From: Coenobita brevimanus
Taxonomy: Eukaryota; Arthropoda; Malacostraca; Decapoda; Coenobitidae
Reading direction: 5' to 3'
DNA length: 64,000 nucleotides
Assembly: GCA_032717465.1 (NCBI GenBank)
Contig: CM064683.1
Location: forward strand, 35,043,042 to 35,107,041
Shown here: positions 11,031 to 21,470 of the stretch, one piece after another
Position numbering within the stretch: position 1 is the first letter of the stretch
How the letters are laid out: every line of letters begins with the position of its first letter
The notes under the pieces: model-generated
The model's database searches: none
What the model was told of the DNA's origin: nothing
Seen by the model: only the letters and a program-made list of their open reading frames with translations
Made by a program: the position numbers and the translations under genes

Positions 11031-11077
11031 GCAGGGATACTGGGGGAGTATTCTTGAAAAAAAACCCTACCCCCAGG

Positions 11078-13081
11078 GTAGGTAATTTTTGTGTGCTGAT
11101 GTTTTTGGTTATTGTTGTTGTTGTCGTTATCGTATTTATGGGTTGTTTGTCTTCATGGAAAGCGTCCTGAAGCATATGATTAAGGAGGCACACGTGGGAA
11201 ATTGGGAAGTAATGAAACACAAGAAAGAATTACCCTGCAGTACATTTGGAAATATATCTTATCATCAGGTCATACAGGACAACTTACAACGCCTAATAGG
11301 TTGTATTGTTCTCGCCCTGGCGCTCCATCCACCACCATTCCCCCCCATCCCTCCCCCCCATCCCTTTCCACCCACTCCCCATTTTCTCCTTCCACCACAG
11401 TCCCCATATCGAACTTTCATGGGACATTTTTGGGGTTAGAGATTGTCTGTAGTCTAAAGTGTTACGAGTTCGACTCCCGGGTGGGGCAGGACACAGTTTG
11501 GTTAAATGAATTTCGTTAAAACAGGCTTAGCTGATCTTCCATGAGACCTCGCTAAAACTAGGGCACCAGTCCTGCATGCGACAGCCCTAGCATACATTGA
11601 ATACGAGTTTTCAATAGAGACTATATTGGATTCTTTTGTGTATCGTGCTGACAGCCTTCTTCAGCGAGATGGAGGTCGTTATTGATCCTGATAACTTCCA
11701 TCACAGAGAATCTACTCAAGGAAGCGTTAACGGTATAAGAAAGGTAGCCTATTTGTGCGGGGAAGGGGGAGGGGATTCGGCTGCCATTCTAGTACGTCTA
11801 CTCGTACTTCGTCATATCTGTAATTCTCCACCCTGATTCACAGCATCTATAGACAGCAAAAAAAAAATAAATAAATAAATAAAGGCTCTCTTACGTCAGG
11901 AACACTAGCCAACAGAGGAGAATGAGGAGCTGAAGTGATTACAAATAATGTCCCCAGCTGCACTGTATGTGTGCAGATGATCAATGGTATCGTAATGGAA
12001 GCAGATGCTATTCGGCGACTTATTTTTCCTTGATATAAATGGCTATGAATGTACAGTTTTTTTCTTGTTACAAGTTCCATCTTTATGCTCTTTAATTGAA
12101 GGAGAAGACATACATATGCATACGTTACTGGAAAACATTAAAGATATAAACGACTATGTGAAAATCAAGACGAAAAAAAAAAACTGTAGATATTGTACAA
12201 GCAGACAGTATCGTACAAAGAAAAATAACATCTGGCGAAACACAGCGAGAATCTATGTCTACCAATGAGTGTTTCAAATGGTTCAACTTTTCTGTTACGT
12301 CTTCGTCAAACCTTGGGAAGGTAATATTTCTGTGACTGTACATCGTTAGGGGGACCGTTGTTTACTGATTAGCATAACCAGCGTATAACTGACTTCGAAT
12401 CCCGGGCCGTTCAAACTTTGGAGAACAGTTTCCTTCCCTCGTATCCCTGTTCTCCCAGCAGTGCAACTGGGGAACTGGATATACTATAGATTGTCGTTGG
12501 TCGTTTCCTAGGGTAAGACTGGCACCTGGAAAACACTGCTTGTATGCTTTAATGGTCCTTTTGCAGTCGATAGGCTTATATCTTTTCATTCTTCATGTAA
12601 ATCGCCCTTTACTAAGCATTACATTTCAGCTGCCACCATTATGCATTCCAGTGTCCCAACATTACTTTGTACTCCTGAATTTAGTAGGGTACCGTATATG
12701 CAGTTTTTTACTTCCCTGTGACTATTCTGTGTAGGTTAAATGACTTTCACGTATGTTTTAAAGTGTCTAAAATATGTAACCTGTCAGAACAGTTTCTCAA
12801 CGTCAATAAAAATGTTGTTGTCAGTTCACTGTAAGAAAACAGTAATGAATGTGATTATCAGTGAAACTTAATTCCTTCACAACTTTTTTTTTTTCGTGCT
12901 AATACCAGTCGATTTTATTATACTAATTAGAATTTGGACCGAACGCACCACAAACTGTCTTCATTAACCTTTTAACGCCATTGTATTTTGTATCATTCTT
13001 TGCTAACCCCAGACAGGTTTATATAGCCTGGGGGGAGCCTTCCGTCAGTATGAATTGAGCTGTTTGTAGTTTATAGGTGGG

Positions 13082-13163
<82 letters not shown>
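11078..13163. repeat. Copy B of the segmental duplication, right part
   Basis: Resumes the alignment with copy A from ~131 (GGTAATTTTTGTGTGCTGAT) through the CT tract at its right end. The best-preserved blocks are around 11600-11720, 12230-12330 and 12380-12480. No conserved reading frame. It lacks the MITE found in copy A. Confidence 0.9.
13084..13163. repeat. (CT)n microsatellite
   Basis: Homologue of the 2279-2335 tract and about 23 bp longer. Confidence 0.97.
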
Positions 13164-13166
<3 letters not shown>

Positions 13167-13370
13167 AATTTAATTCTTTTATCTCTGACCCTCAGTTTAC
13201 TCCTTCTCTTTCATTACTTTTCTCCCATTCACTGATCCCTATAGATCTGAAGATACACTTTAACCTTCCTCCTCTGTCTCACTGCATCTACTGTTAAGTA
13301 ATTAATCCGACTTTTTCTGTGTCTGATATTGAGAGTCCATTCTCTGAGGACCAGCAGTTCTTTTACTTGC

Positions 13371-13660
13371 TCACACTTTCACATATTTCCATTTCGGAGC
13401 TAATGGCCAACGTCCAGATCGATTACATGTTAGGTTTGTCCCATTCATAACTGGTGTGCTGGGATTGGCGAGGGTAGTTTTATGATATGTCTGTGGGTGT
13501 TCTGGCCTATCAGGAAAATCTGTTTGGGCAAAATTCAACTCATCGAACTGTTCGGTGCCCCAGCCTGTGATCAATATTGCGCCCTTTCGGACAGGAGAGA
13601 AGCCTTGTACACTCGCAGTTGCTGGTGATCTCATAAATATTAGAGTTATCATGATCACCT
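13371..13660 (-). mobile_element. Diverged SINE-like repeat related to 39325-39590 and 43228-43470
   Basis: On the minus strand GATGAGTTGAATTTTGCCC, TTTTCCTGATAGGCC, ACACCCACAGACATATCATA and CTGGACGTTGGCC line up in order with the plus-strand repeats near 39418-39560. The 96-residue frame here and the 86-residue frame there share only a faint FDEL...GRW pattern. Indels between the 39-kb and 43-kb copies argue against coding. Confidence 0.5.
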
Positions 13661-13689
13661 GGGAAGGTCAGAGCTGGGTCACACCCCAA

Positions 13690-15008
13690 GGCCGAACTTC
13701 TGCAATAAATTAATCAATGATCGGCAGTATGGATTTAGACAAGAACGTTCAACTGTAGACATCCTTTGCCTTCTTACCCATCAGATTAACAAAACAATAG
13801 ACCAACACAGTGAAACACACACAATAGCACTAGATATATCAAAAGCATTTGACAGAGTATGGCACCAGGCCTTATTGTCTAAGATGTCACACTATAGCCT
13901 TGCATCACTGGTTTCTCTAATTTCTTATTACCTTCATAATAGAAAAATACGGGTCATGGTAGATGGAATTTATTCTCAGTTTCATTCCATAAATGCTGGC
14001 GTACCTCAGGGATCGGTTTTGGCCCCAACCCTCTTTCTCATTCATATAAATGACCTCCTATCTGTCACTCACAACCCAATACACTCTTATGCTGATGACT
14101 CGACCCTTCATAGTTCTTTCACATCTAGTACCTCCTTTACACAATTTGATAATATAAATTCCCCAATAAATACAGCAATTTCTCTGAAGCAGGACCTTAT
14201 TAAAATTAATCAATGGGGACAAAGAAATCTGGTCTCATTTAATGCTCAAAATACTAAATACATTAATTTCTCCAACAGAAAGAATACCTCAGACTCTCAC
14301 ATAATTTTAAATGATGTCAGTATTCCCATATCCACTACAATTGATATCCTGGGTGTTACTCTAAACCCCAACCTAAACTGGACGGCTTATGTTAAATCCC
14401 TTGCTAAAAATGCTTCTAAAAAACTGGGGCTTATGTACAGAGTTCGTGAGTTCTTCACTGACGAGTAGATGGCCACAATATACAAAAGTCATGTTCGTTC
14501 TCAGATCGAATACTGTTCGCCACTGTGGAGTGGATGTGGAGCGGTTGCATTGAGGCAGTTGGACAAAATTCAAAATAAAGCCATTAGATTAATCAATAAT
14601 CCTGCCATTATTCCGAACCTTTTTCCATTATCAGTACGCAGAGATGTTGCTTCTTTAGCATTATTTTATCGATATTTTTATAGTAAGTGCTCTGACGAAC
14701 TTGCTTCAGTTGTGTCTCCCCTTCACATTTTCTCCCGAAATACTCGGGCAGCTGGGAGCTCCCATGAACTCACACTCTCTCCCCCGCAGTGCAGAACCTC
14801 TGCTTATAAAAATTCATTTATCCCCAAAACTACTACTCTCTGGAATTCACTTCCTGGGAGTTGCTTCCCACAAACATTTAATCCACTTCAATTTAAATCC
14901 AGTTGTTATAAATATTTTATGAATGGAAGATGCCTTTAGGCACATGGACTTATTATTTTTTTCCTTTGTTTTTCCTTCCTCCATTCATTATTTATTAAAA
15001 AAAAAAAA
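13690..15008 (+). mobile_element. Jockey/CR1-like LINE, 5'-truncated, poly(A) end
   Basis: Starts inside the RT domain and runs through the C-terminal region into a ~60-bp 3' UTR that ends in an A run at 14997-15008. Poly(A) separates it from the RTE-like elements. I see no clear target-site duplication. A fragment of a related element, with a similar C-terminal motif, is at 62321-62590. Confidence 0.88.
13692..14939 (+). pseudogene. Reverse transcriptase, C-terminal two-thirds, one in-frame stop
   Basis: A single frame reads from INDRQYGFRQERSTVDILC (about 13713) through LDISKAFDRVWHQALLSK (motif A) and INAGVPQGSVLAPTLFLIHI (motif B) to HSYADDSTLHSS (motif C, catalytic Asp pair intact). It then continues to DILGVTLNPNLNW and MYRVREFFTDE, where a TAG (14466-14468) interrupts. 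The same frame resumes immediately with MATIYKSHVRSQIEYCSPLW and RLINNPAI and ends near KTTTLWNSLPG and YKYFMNGRCL. Apart from that one stop the frame is clean, so this is a comparatively young copy. It lacks the endonuclease and ORF1. Clade assignment to Jockey/CR1 is from motif feel only. Confidence 0.9.
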
Positions 15009-15180
15009 TGTACCGACTGACTGAACTGGCTGTGAAAACCTGTATGTCGTAGTTATTGTGGCTATTACAAAACGGTGCACAGGGACACCACACTTCCTAA
15101 AAACTAGTTCCCATTACTACTGATTAACTGCTGGCTACTGTTTACTATCTGCTGGGTACTTTCTTCAAAGTAACTGTTGG

Positions 15181-15355
15181 AAGGCCAAGGATGAGATGGA
15201 GGGATGGAGTGGAGAGGTATATGAGAGAGGGGGTGGGGGTGGATTGGAAGCAGGGCAGTGAAATGGCGGGGGACAGGGTGACGTGGAGGCGATTTGTTTG
15301 TGGCCACCCCGTATAGGAGATCAAGGCGTCTGGCAATAGATAGATAGATAGATAG
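15181..15355 (+). mobile_element. RTE-like LINE 3' end, severely 5'-truncated, 9-bp TSD
   Basis: Matches the complement of 7913-8080 (GATGAGATGGAGGGATGGAG, then TGACGTGGAGGCGATTTGTT, GTGGCCACCCC, GGCGTCTGGCAATAGATAGA). The tail is (TAGA)n at 15337-15355. AACTGTTGG stands on both sides (15172-15180 and 15356-15364), a perfect 9-bp target-site duplication. Confidence 0.93.
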
Positions 15356-16086
15356 AACTGTTGGGTACTCTGTACTAACTAACTTCTCGCTACTAACTGC
15401 TGGCTACCAGCCATTAACTAGTTACGGGGTACTAATTGCTAACTGATTGTTGGCTACTATCAACTAACTAACTGCTGGCTACTAACTACTAACTGCTGGC
15501 CACTAACTACTAACTATAGACTACTAACTGCTGACTACTAACTACTAATTGCTAGCTACTAACTACTGACTACAAACTGCTTTCTACTAACTACTAACTA
15601 ACTACTGGCTATTGACTACTAGCTAAATACAGACTAACTACTAACTGCTGACTGCTAACTACTAACTGTTTGCTACTAACTACTAACTAACTACTGGCTA
15701 CTGACCACTAGCTAACTACTGACGACTAACTACTAACTACTAACTGCTTGCTGCTAACTACTAACTAACTACTGGCTACTTACTACTAGCTAAGTACTGA
15801 CGACCAACTACTAACTGCTGACTACTGACTTATTGCTGACCGGTGACTACTGGTTAATAACTAGGCTAACCGCTGTCTACTAACCACTAACTGCTGCGTA
15901 TTAACTACTGACAAAATGCTGGCTACCAACTACTAACCTTTGGCTGCTGACTACTGACTACTAACTAGGCTAACTGCTGACTACTAAGTGCTAACTAATT
16001 ACTTCTAGTAGCTACTGACTTACTGCTGGCCACAAACTACTAACTTTTAGCTGCAAAGTAATTTAGATTTTATTTATTCCTCTGGC

Positions 16087-16244
16087 CGGGAGCGCGGTAG
16101 CTCAGTGGTAGGGTGTCGGGCTCGTAATAGTGAGGTTGCGATTTCGCGCCCCGCCCGGTGGCTGCTGTGACTGGAGGAGTAACGCTGTCCTGTAACCCTA
16201 GCAGGGCTATACGATCTGATGAGGTCTAGCTCGGGGATTAATCC
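16087..16244 (+). mobile_element. tRNA-derived SINE with perfect 12-bp TSD
   Basis: The head reads GGGAGCGCGGTAGCTCAGTG (box A) then a box B-like GGTTGCGATTT, with a tRNA-like GCCCCGCCCGG end. A ~85-bp body without poly(A) follows. TATTCCTCTGGC is present at 16075-16086 and 16245-16256. The loop CTCGTAA suggests a Met- or Thr-like tRNA ancestor, unproven. Confidence 0.92.
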
Positions 16245-16812
16245 TATTCCTCTGGCTGTTGATTATACACTACAAACAACGCTGGCAAACTGATAAATTC
16301 CACTTGTTGTTCTCTGCAAATTTCTAACGCTAACAAGTAACTGCAAACTACTAACTAACGCTAACTGTTAACTCATTTATTCCACAAACAACCCAGTCTA
16401 TTGACGGTGGTCCCATAAATATCTTAGTTACCGTCACTGTTACAAAAAAGATCACAGGTTATGACCACATCATAAAGTGAGTGAGATAAATTATTAAATC
16501 TGAGAGCGCGAAGGTGTGGATAAGTACCAAGGTTTTAACGATAATTTTTGAAGTTTTTTGATGATGATAGAACATGTCTGAGTTCTCCTTATTGCTCCTG
16601 AATACAGTATGTAAAGTGGGAGTCAGGTTTATCACATCTAACACCTATTGATGCTTCATAAGTAATATTATCCTAGTTAGTGTTCCTATGTTTGTGAATA
16701 TTGTAGAAGATCACAGTGAGGAGAGAGGGGGAGAGGAGTGGAGGGGAAGGGAGGAGAGGAGAGGAGCATACACCTTTAAACGTAGCTTAAAAAGTCTTTT
16801 TTAAAAACAGGG

Positions 16813-16814
<2 letters not shown>

Positions 16815-16854
<40 letters not shown>

Positions 16855-16896
16855 TCCGATCATTATATTCCTGGCACCATCTAATAAACTATAATC

Positions 16897-16954
<58 letters not shown>
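16815..16954. repeat. (AC)n ... (GT)n inverted microsatellite pair
   Basis: AC tract at about 16815-16852 and GT tract at about 16900-16954, separated by 47 bp. They are complementary and could pair. Confidence 0.95.
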
Positions 16955-16956
<2 letters not shown>

Positions 16957-17199
16957 CTTTTTCATTTTGTCTTCATACTTTCAACATTAGAAGTAAAGTT
17001 GGAAGCCCATTTTAATTCTCGAAGTGCATTAAAAAATCTATGAACGGTAGATCCCGACGCATACACAAATTTCACCGTACAAAAACTGTCCAAAGCTTGC
17101 ACCTCGTCTGTACAGTCGGAAGCAAAAGTTCGTTTAATATTTCACCTCTCCTATTTCGCACATTCTTCAACTCCCCTTCATTGATGATATATTTTAAAG

Positions 17200-17345
17200 G
17201 TTTGTTCTTGCAACCTCCAGAAACTTTATTTCAGCTTAGGGACGGCCTCTTATACTGATGTAGTTGATGAAGGCTATACCTAACCCTAGCAGTTGCAGAG
17301 GTTTATCCCAAGCTGAGTAAAATTGTCTGAAAATAGCAAGAATAA
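17200..17345. repeat. Member of the CTTGCAACCTCCAG / AAATTGTCTG repeat family
   Basis: Contains TTCTTGCAACCTCCAGAAAC near 17207 and GCTGAGTAAAATTGTCTGAA near 17314 followed by AGCAAGAATAAATAAA. The same phrase recurs at about 20970, 21092, 24086, 29930 and 31540. Confidence 0.6.
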
Positions 17346-17424
17346 ATAAAATGATATTCGACTGAAGGTAGGTGTTGATGAAGCGAAAGCAAGAGCGGCT
17401 TTGTATGTTTCTGTATCCACATCA

Positions 17425-17635
17425 ATAGTAGTAGTAGTAGTAATAATAGTAGCAGTAGTAGTAATATTAGTTGTGACAGTAATAGTAGTATAGTAGTAGT
17501 AGTAGTAGCTGTGATAGTAGTAGTAGTAGTAGTAGTAGCAGTAGTAGTAGTAGTAGTAATAGTAGTAATAATAGTAGTAGTAGTAGTAGTAGTAGTAGCA
17601 GTAGTAGTAGTAGCTACTGTTGTTGTTGTTGCAAC
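17425..17635. repeat. (TAG)n / (GTA)n microsatellite, interrupted
   Basis: About 210 bp of GTA triplets with occasional AAT and GCA variants. It leads without a break into the interspersed repeat at 17640. Confidence 0.95.
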
Positions 17636-17792
17636 CCCAGGCTGAAATGAACCTAAACTCGGTGGATTACAGACTGAAGCTGCCCTCTTGCCGCAGTCCA
17701 CCATCCATCCTATGAGGGATAGGGAGGGAAATGAGACACTCGTATAACCGGGCAGTGATTATATGAGTATCAACGTTACCACATGAAGCCGT
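17636..17792 (-). mobile_element. Trinucleotide-tailed interspersed repeat, copy 1
   Basis: GGCTGAAATGAACCTAAAC, GGTGGATTACAGACTGAAGC and TGCCCTCTTGCCGCAGTCCA match the family seen at 23800-23890, 58300-58520 and (reversed) 30262-30600. In each copy a different trinucleotide SSR is attached at the same end (TAG here, TAG/TAA at 23.7 kb, GTG at 58.3 kb, ACA at 30.6 kb). Confidence 0.75.
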
Positions 17793-17796
17793 CCCC

Positions 17797-18603
17797 TTCG
17801 TTTCGTTTCGTTTCGTTTTTAAAGGCTCCGACATGCTTGCATGTGTCGGCCTTGGTCACCTAATGGCGGCTCTCCACGCTGCACGATCCATTGCAGCCTC
17901 CCTGTTCAATCGCTTAACCCTGAGGTCACACTTAATGACCTCGTCCCATGTCTTTCTTGGTCTACCCCTCATAACCCCACCCCCAATATTAACACTTCTC
18001 ACCTTCCTCACCCAATTATCATCCCCCATCCTCTCCACATATCCAAACCATCTCACTCTACCTCTCCTCATCACAACACCAATACACTCCAGTCCCATCC
18101 TACCTCTCAACTCTTTCATCGTAAACCCAGCCCCTCCAGGCCTTGGACGCAGGGACGCATCGCACATCCACCTAATCATTGTCATTTCTGTACGTCTGAG
18201 CCGGCGAATATCTTCCTCCTTCACTGCCCAGGTCTCACTACCATACAGCATTACGCTCCTAACACATGCTGCATACAAAGACCCCTTAGCACGTAGGGAG
18301 AGTCCTCTCAATGTCAGGAGAGGCAAGAGCTCCCTGAACTTCTTCCAACCAATTCTCACCCTAGCCACCCTAGCTAGCTCCAGCCCCACCTCCAGCACAC
18401 AACATGTCTCCCAAATAACAAAACTCTTCCACACATTCAAGAGATTCACCAGCAAGATCAATCCTTTCACGTCTGACAATCTCCACCTGCTCACCCCGAC
18501 ACGCCGTACACATAAAGTCAACATTATCTCGCAGTCTATGTCTGATACCACTACATCTCTTATGCACCCATTTATCACACACATCGCACCCTTACGAGTA
18601 TAT
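17797..18603 (-). mobile_element. LINE 3' fragment with (TTTCG)n tail
   Basis: The minus-strand 3' end carries a pentanucleotide tail (TTCGTTTCGTTTCGTTTCG at 17797-17815 on the plus strand). Just inside it CCGACATGCTTGCATGTGTCGG (17829-17850) is a strong hairpin. The coding part is 5'-truncated. The tail and hairpin differ from the RTE element at 7909, so it is a separate family. Confidence 0.87.
17856..18600 (-). pseudogene. C-terminal part of a LINE polyprotein with a PHD-like Cys/His motif
   Basis: In one frame CDKWVHKRCSGIRHR and DFMCTACRGEQVEI (18450-18582) form a Cys/His motif like a PHD or zinc-knuckle finger, followed by ECVEEFCYLGDML. In another frame KGSLYAACVRSVMLYGSETW, EKDIRRLRRTEMTMIRWMC-like text (actual residues EEDIRRLRRTEMTMIRWMC), VRWFGYVERMGDDNWVRKVR and RGRPRKTWDEVIKCDLRVK are the usual RT thumb/C-terminal tail. 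A frameshift near 18370-18400 joins the two. Catalytic RT motifs are not included in the fragment. Confidence 0.85.
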
Positions 18604-18618
18604 ATGTGTAGGGGAAGA

Positions 18619-18694
18619 TAATGAGGGACACGCCCTGAGTGTGAAGTACATGCAGTGGAATGATAAGCGAACTTTTGTCCCTCACTGTACATAC
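18619..18694. mobile_element. ~75-bp short element with inverted ends, copy 1
   Basis: TGAGGGACA near the left end pairs with TGTCCCTCA near the right end. The middle (GAGTGTGAAGTACATGCAG...AAGCGAA) matches 59463-59530, which has GTGAC/GTCAC ends instead. Confidence 0.55.
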
Positions 18695-18699
18695 ATATA

Positions 18700-19080
18700 A
18701 ACACACATAAACACTCATACAGTTCATCCCAATCCTGCACACCTACTTTTCTCTCCGCTCCACAGCTAACGTTTATTCCTCTTTCCTCATCGTCTTTGCC
18801 TAAAAATTTAGTCATCCTCAAATTACCCTGTAAAGCTATTATTTTTTTGTACAGACTTTTTTCTCTCTTAGCCAATTCTGTCGTTTTTCAGATTCCCCCA
18901 CTTCATATACCGTACTCACTCCCTCCCACTTTTTTTGCAGTGTTTTTGCTATTTTTTAATTGGCTAATTATTTTATATCTCAGACAACGTACGCACGTAA
19001 AATGAAAATGATCCCTGCCCTGTTGCTTGATAAATATGAAAATGAAGAAATTTCTTAGACACTGATATATCTATTCAGTG
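18700..19080. other. Unassigned AT-rich sequence
   Basis: I see no feature that I can support. Confidence 0.5.
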
Positions 19081-19099
19081 TGAGTTCGATATGCAGACA

Positions 19100-19380
19100 G
19101 GAACCAGATAGACAGACAGACAGACAGAAAGATAGATAGACAGACAGGTAGACAGATAGATAGATGGACAGATTGACTGATGGATAGACTGACTGATAGG
19201 CAGACAGATAAATGGTTGTATAGACAGAGATAGATAGATAGATACATAAATAGAGAGATGGACAGATTGACTGATGGAAAGAATGACAGATAAATGGTTG
19301 TATAGAGAGACAGAGATCGATAGATAAATAGATAGACAAACAGATAGATTAATGATAGGTGGGTAGATAAACAGATAGGA
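19100..19380. repeat. GATA/GACA compound microsatellite
   Basis: Intermingled GATA, GACA and GATT units. The 94-residue Ser/Leu/Tyr frame on the minus strand is its translation. Confidence 0.95.
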
Positions 19381-19399
19381 AAATAAACAGACTTCTTAA

Positions 19400-20960
19400 A
19401 CAGAAATATCTATTTGGCTGGTACTGTAGGCTGTATACATCCTATATACTCTTAATATCGTATCATGCAAGTTCAACTGCTATAAAATAAAAGGTGTTTG
19501 TTTTAGTGACTTTAGAGCAGTCACACCATTCCTCGCCACGCAACACCACACAACGCACCACATTATATCACCCTCCAAAACCACACACTACTCCACACCA
19601 CTCCACACCACGACACGCCACACAAATGGCCTAAATCGAAGGGCCCTGAATCTCCCGCTTAATTTTTGTTCCATCCATCATTCAATACTTTTTTTTTTTG
19701 ACACTGTTTGTCTGGTACTGGGGATATTGTTTTTATTCTTAGCATTCTCCCCTTCCTTTTATCTCAGGTCCTCTCTGAACCCTGTCATTTCCGTGACACT
19801 GTTCATTTTACCGACGTTACCAACACTGTTCAGTTTGAGGCCTTAATCAGCTTTGGTTGCGAGGGGATTACCCAGAGATATGTGTAAACTCTGGTGCTCG
19901 AAATATATCTCCTAAGCTATATATAACCATCAGGTGAGAACAAGAAAACATGATAATCACATCTTTGGGCTAAAGGGATGAAATTTCCCCATCTTATGTA
20001 TGTATTTGTCCTCTGGTCTATCGGTTTCCTTCCCGCCCCATAATGGTTTTCTGTATATCTCTCTCTCTGTTTACCATTTCGTACATATATTTCTTTCTCT
20101 TAGCAAATAATCTCCTTCCATTCACCACTGCTCGTTAACTGCATCATGTTTTCTTGTCTCATGTATTTGTTTACATACCCTACCAGCCTATTCTTCCACC
20201 CGTTTCTGTTTAATAATCCTCGGCCATAGGCTTTCTTATCAGAATATTTCCCCTTTCTTTCATTTTAACTTTTCTTGCATCTACCCAATTTTATCTGTTT
20301 ATTTTTTCTCACAGGATTTCGTTTCTATACCCGAATACATTGTTCTTCTGTCTGAACTCATTCAATACGGTGGTGAATTAATCTAGTTTATAATCGTTAC
20401 CTCCAGACAAATTTAATGAGCTTAGGACGAACTTATAATTATAATAAAGTGGTAAGTTAAGGTAGTATCTAATTCATCCAGTTTGAAATGTCCACTAAAA
20501 GAAATTAAACTACATCGAAGTAGCATGCATGAAAAAGAATGTTATCAGATGGAAACGACTAACTCCTCTCCCCAGAAGACACAATTTTAAATACTAATCC
20601 TACAACCACCAGCCTATTCTGTTCAGCATAAAATGGACATCTTGTAATGAAGGAGTTCGTTGAGCCTATATCAAGCCCTTTCATTTTCATAAATAAATCT
20701 TTCTCAAAGCTCAAGTAAGTCATGTATCAGAAGAAAGAATCAAATAAAAATTACGTCCTCAGGAATGATTGTCCAATCAGTCTTTTTGTGCACTCCTATC
20801 ACTTTGTAAATCCAATTGTTCTCAGTTTCTCGCTAGATTCTTTTTTTCTCTGTAATTCCATTTTTTATATTCTCACTATGAACATTCCCCTCGTGCACCC
20901 CTGGCGAGGTGAAGCTTACAAACAGTCGCTATTAACGCGCTGGTCGGGATGGCGACTTTG
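19400..20960. other. Intergenic sequence, mostly unassigned
   Basis: No gene. A CCACACCACTCC-type low-complexity run is at 19535-19625. A weak member of the CTCCAGACRAATTTAAT...AGCTTAGGACG family is at 20395-20460. Confidence 0.5.
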
Positions 20961-20964
20961 ACAT

Positions 20965-21235
20965 TTCATTCTTGCAACCACCAGACTATTATTTAGCTCG
21001 GGAAAGACCTCTGTTACAGAGACGGTTAATGAAGACAGTATGTAACTACTGTAGTTTAAAGTCTCCTCAAAGCTGAAAACCTCCAAGCTGAATGAAATCG
21101 TCTGGAGGTAGCGAGAACAATAGGGAAAATAGTTTTCCTATCGCGAATAAATTAACACCGTTGCGATGACGAAATTACTTGATTCTTTCCTTCCGACAGA
21201 CGCATTTATTCAGCTCCTGAAAGAACTTTTTAAGT
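20965..21235. repeat. Copies of the CTCCAG/CGTCTGGAG repeat family
   Basis: TCTTGCAACCACCAGACTAT near 20971 and CTGAATGAAATCGTCTGGAG near 21092, followed by GAGAACAATAGGG. They are in opposite senses, so they make a weak inverted pair. Confidence 0.55.
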
Positions 21236-21470
21236 AAATATGTTGAAATATGATAAGTACATTACACAAACACTAGATGTTGGAGATTCAAAGCCTTTTC
21301 TGATAATACACTTGCGTGTGTTGTGTTGTGCGATGGTGATTTTCTGCGGTGTGGAGTATAGGTGCTGTGGAGTCTAATTGTTTGATATGGTTTGGTCTGG
21401 TGTGGTGTGTCGTGGGAGGGTGAATTTATGTGGTATGGTGTATGGAAGGTGCTATGGTGTGGATTAGTTC

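Larger units (their letters stand above)
7909..11077 (-). mobile_element. Nearly full-length RTE-like non-LTR retrotransposon inserted in copy B
   Basis: About 3.17 kb on the minus strand. The 5' leader (11077 leftwards) contains CCCTGCTTGTCGTACAAGGC and GGGTTGGCGGAGGGTTAGTG. AP endonuclease, then linker, then reverse transcriptase follow, and the 3' end is GGCGTCTGGCAATAGACAGATAGAC at 7913-7945. A short tetranucleotide-like tail instead of poly(A) is typical of RTE elements. Just inside the end CCCCGTTCGGGG (7942-7953) is a perfect hairpin. The insertion limits are clear because copy A reads across. I cannot see a clear TSD; the target may have lost a few bases. Truncated relatives of the same 3' end are at 15181-15355 and 62614-63226. 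Frameshifts and stops show it is dead. Confidence 0.92.
15080..16380. repeat. Degenerate minisatellite, unit like CTACTAACTAACTGCTGG
   Basis: Variations of ACTAACTGCTGGCTACT recur dozens of times, with a spacing of about 14-40 bp and higher-order blocks such as CTAACTAACTACTGGCTACTG (about 15595, 15685 and 15760). It is interrupted by a LINE 3' end (15181-15355) and a SINE (16087-16244), both with target-site duplications made of minisatellite or flanking sequence. Confidence 0.9.

Noticed and set aside
15360..16060. CRISPR-like array
   Set aside because: Units are short, degenerate and without unique spacers of constant length; it is a eukaryotic minisatellite.
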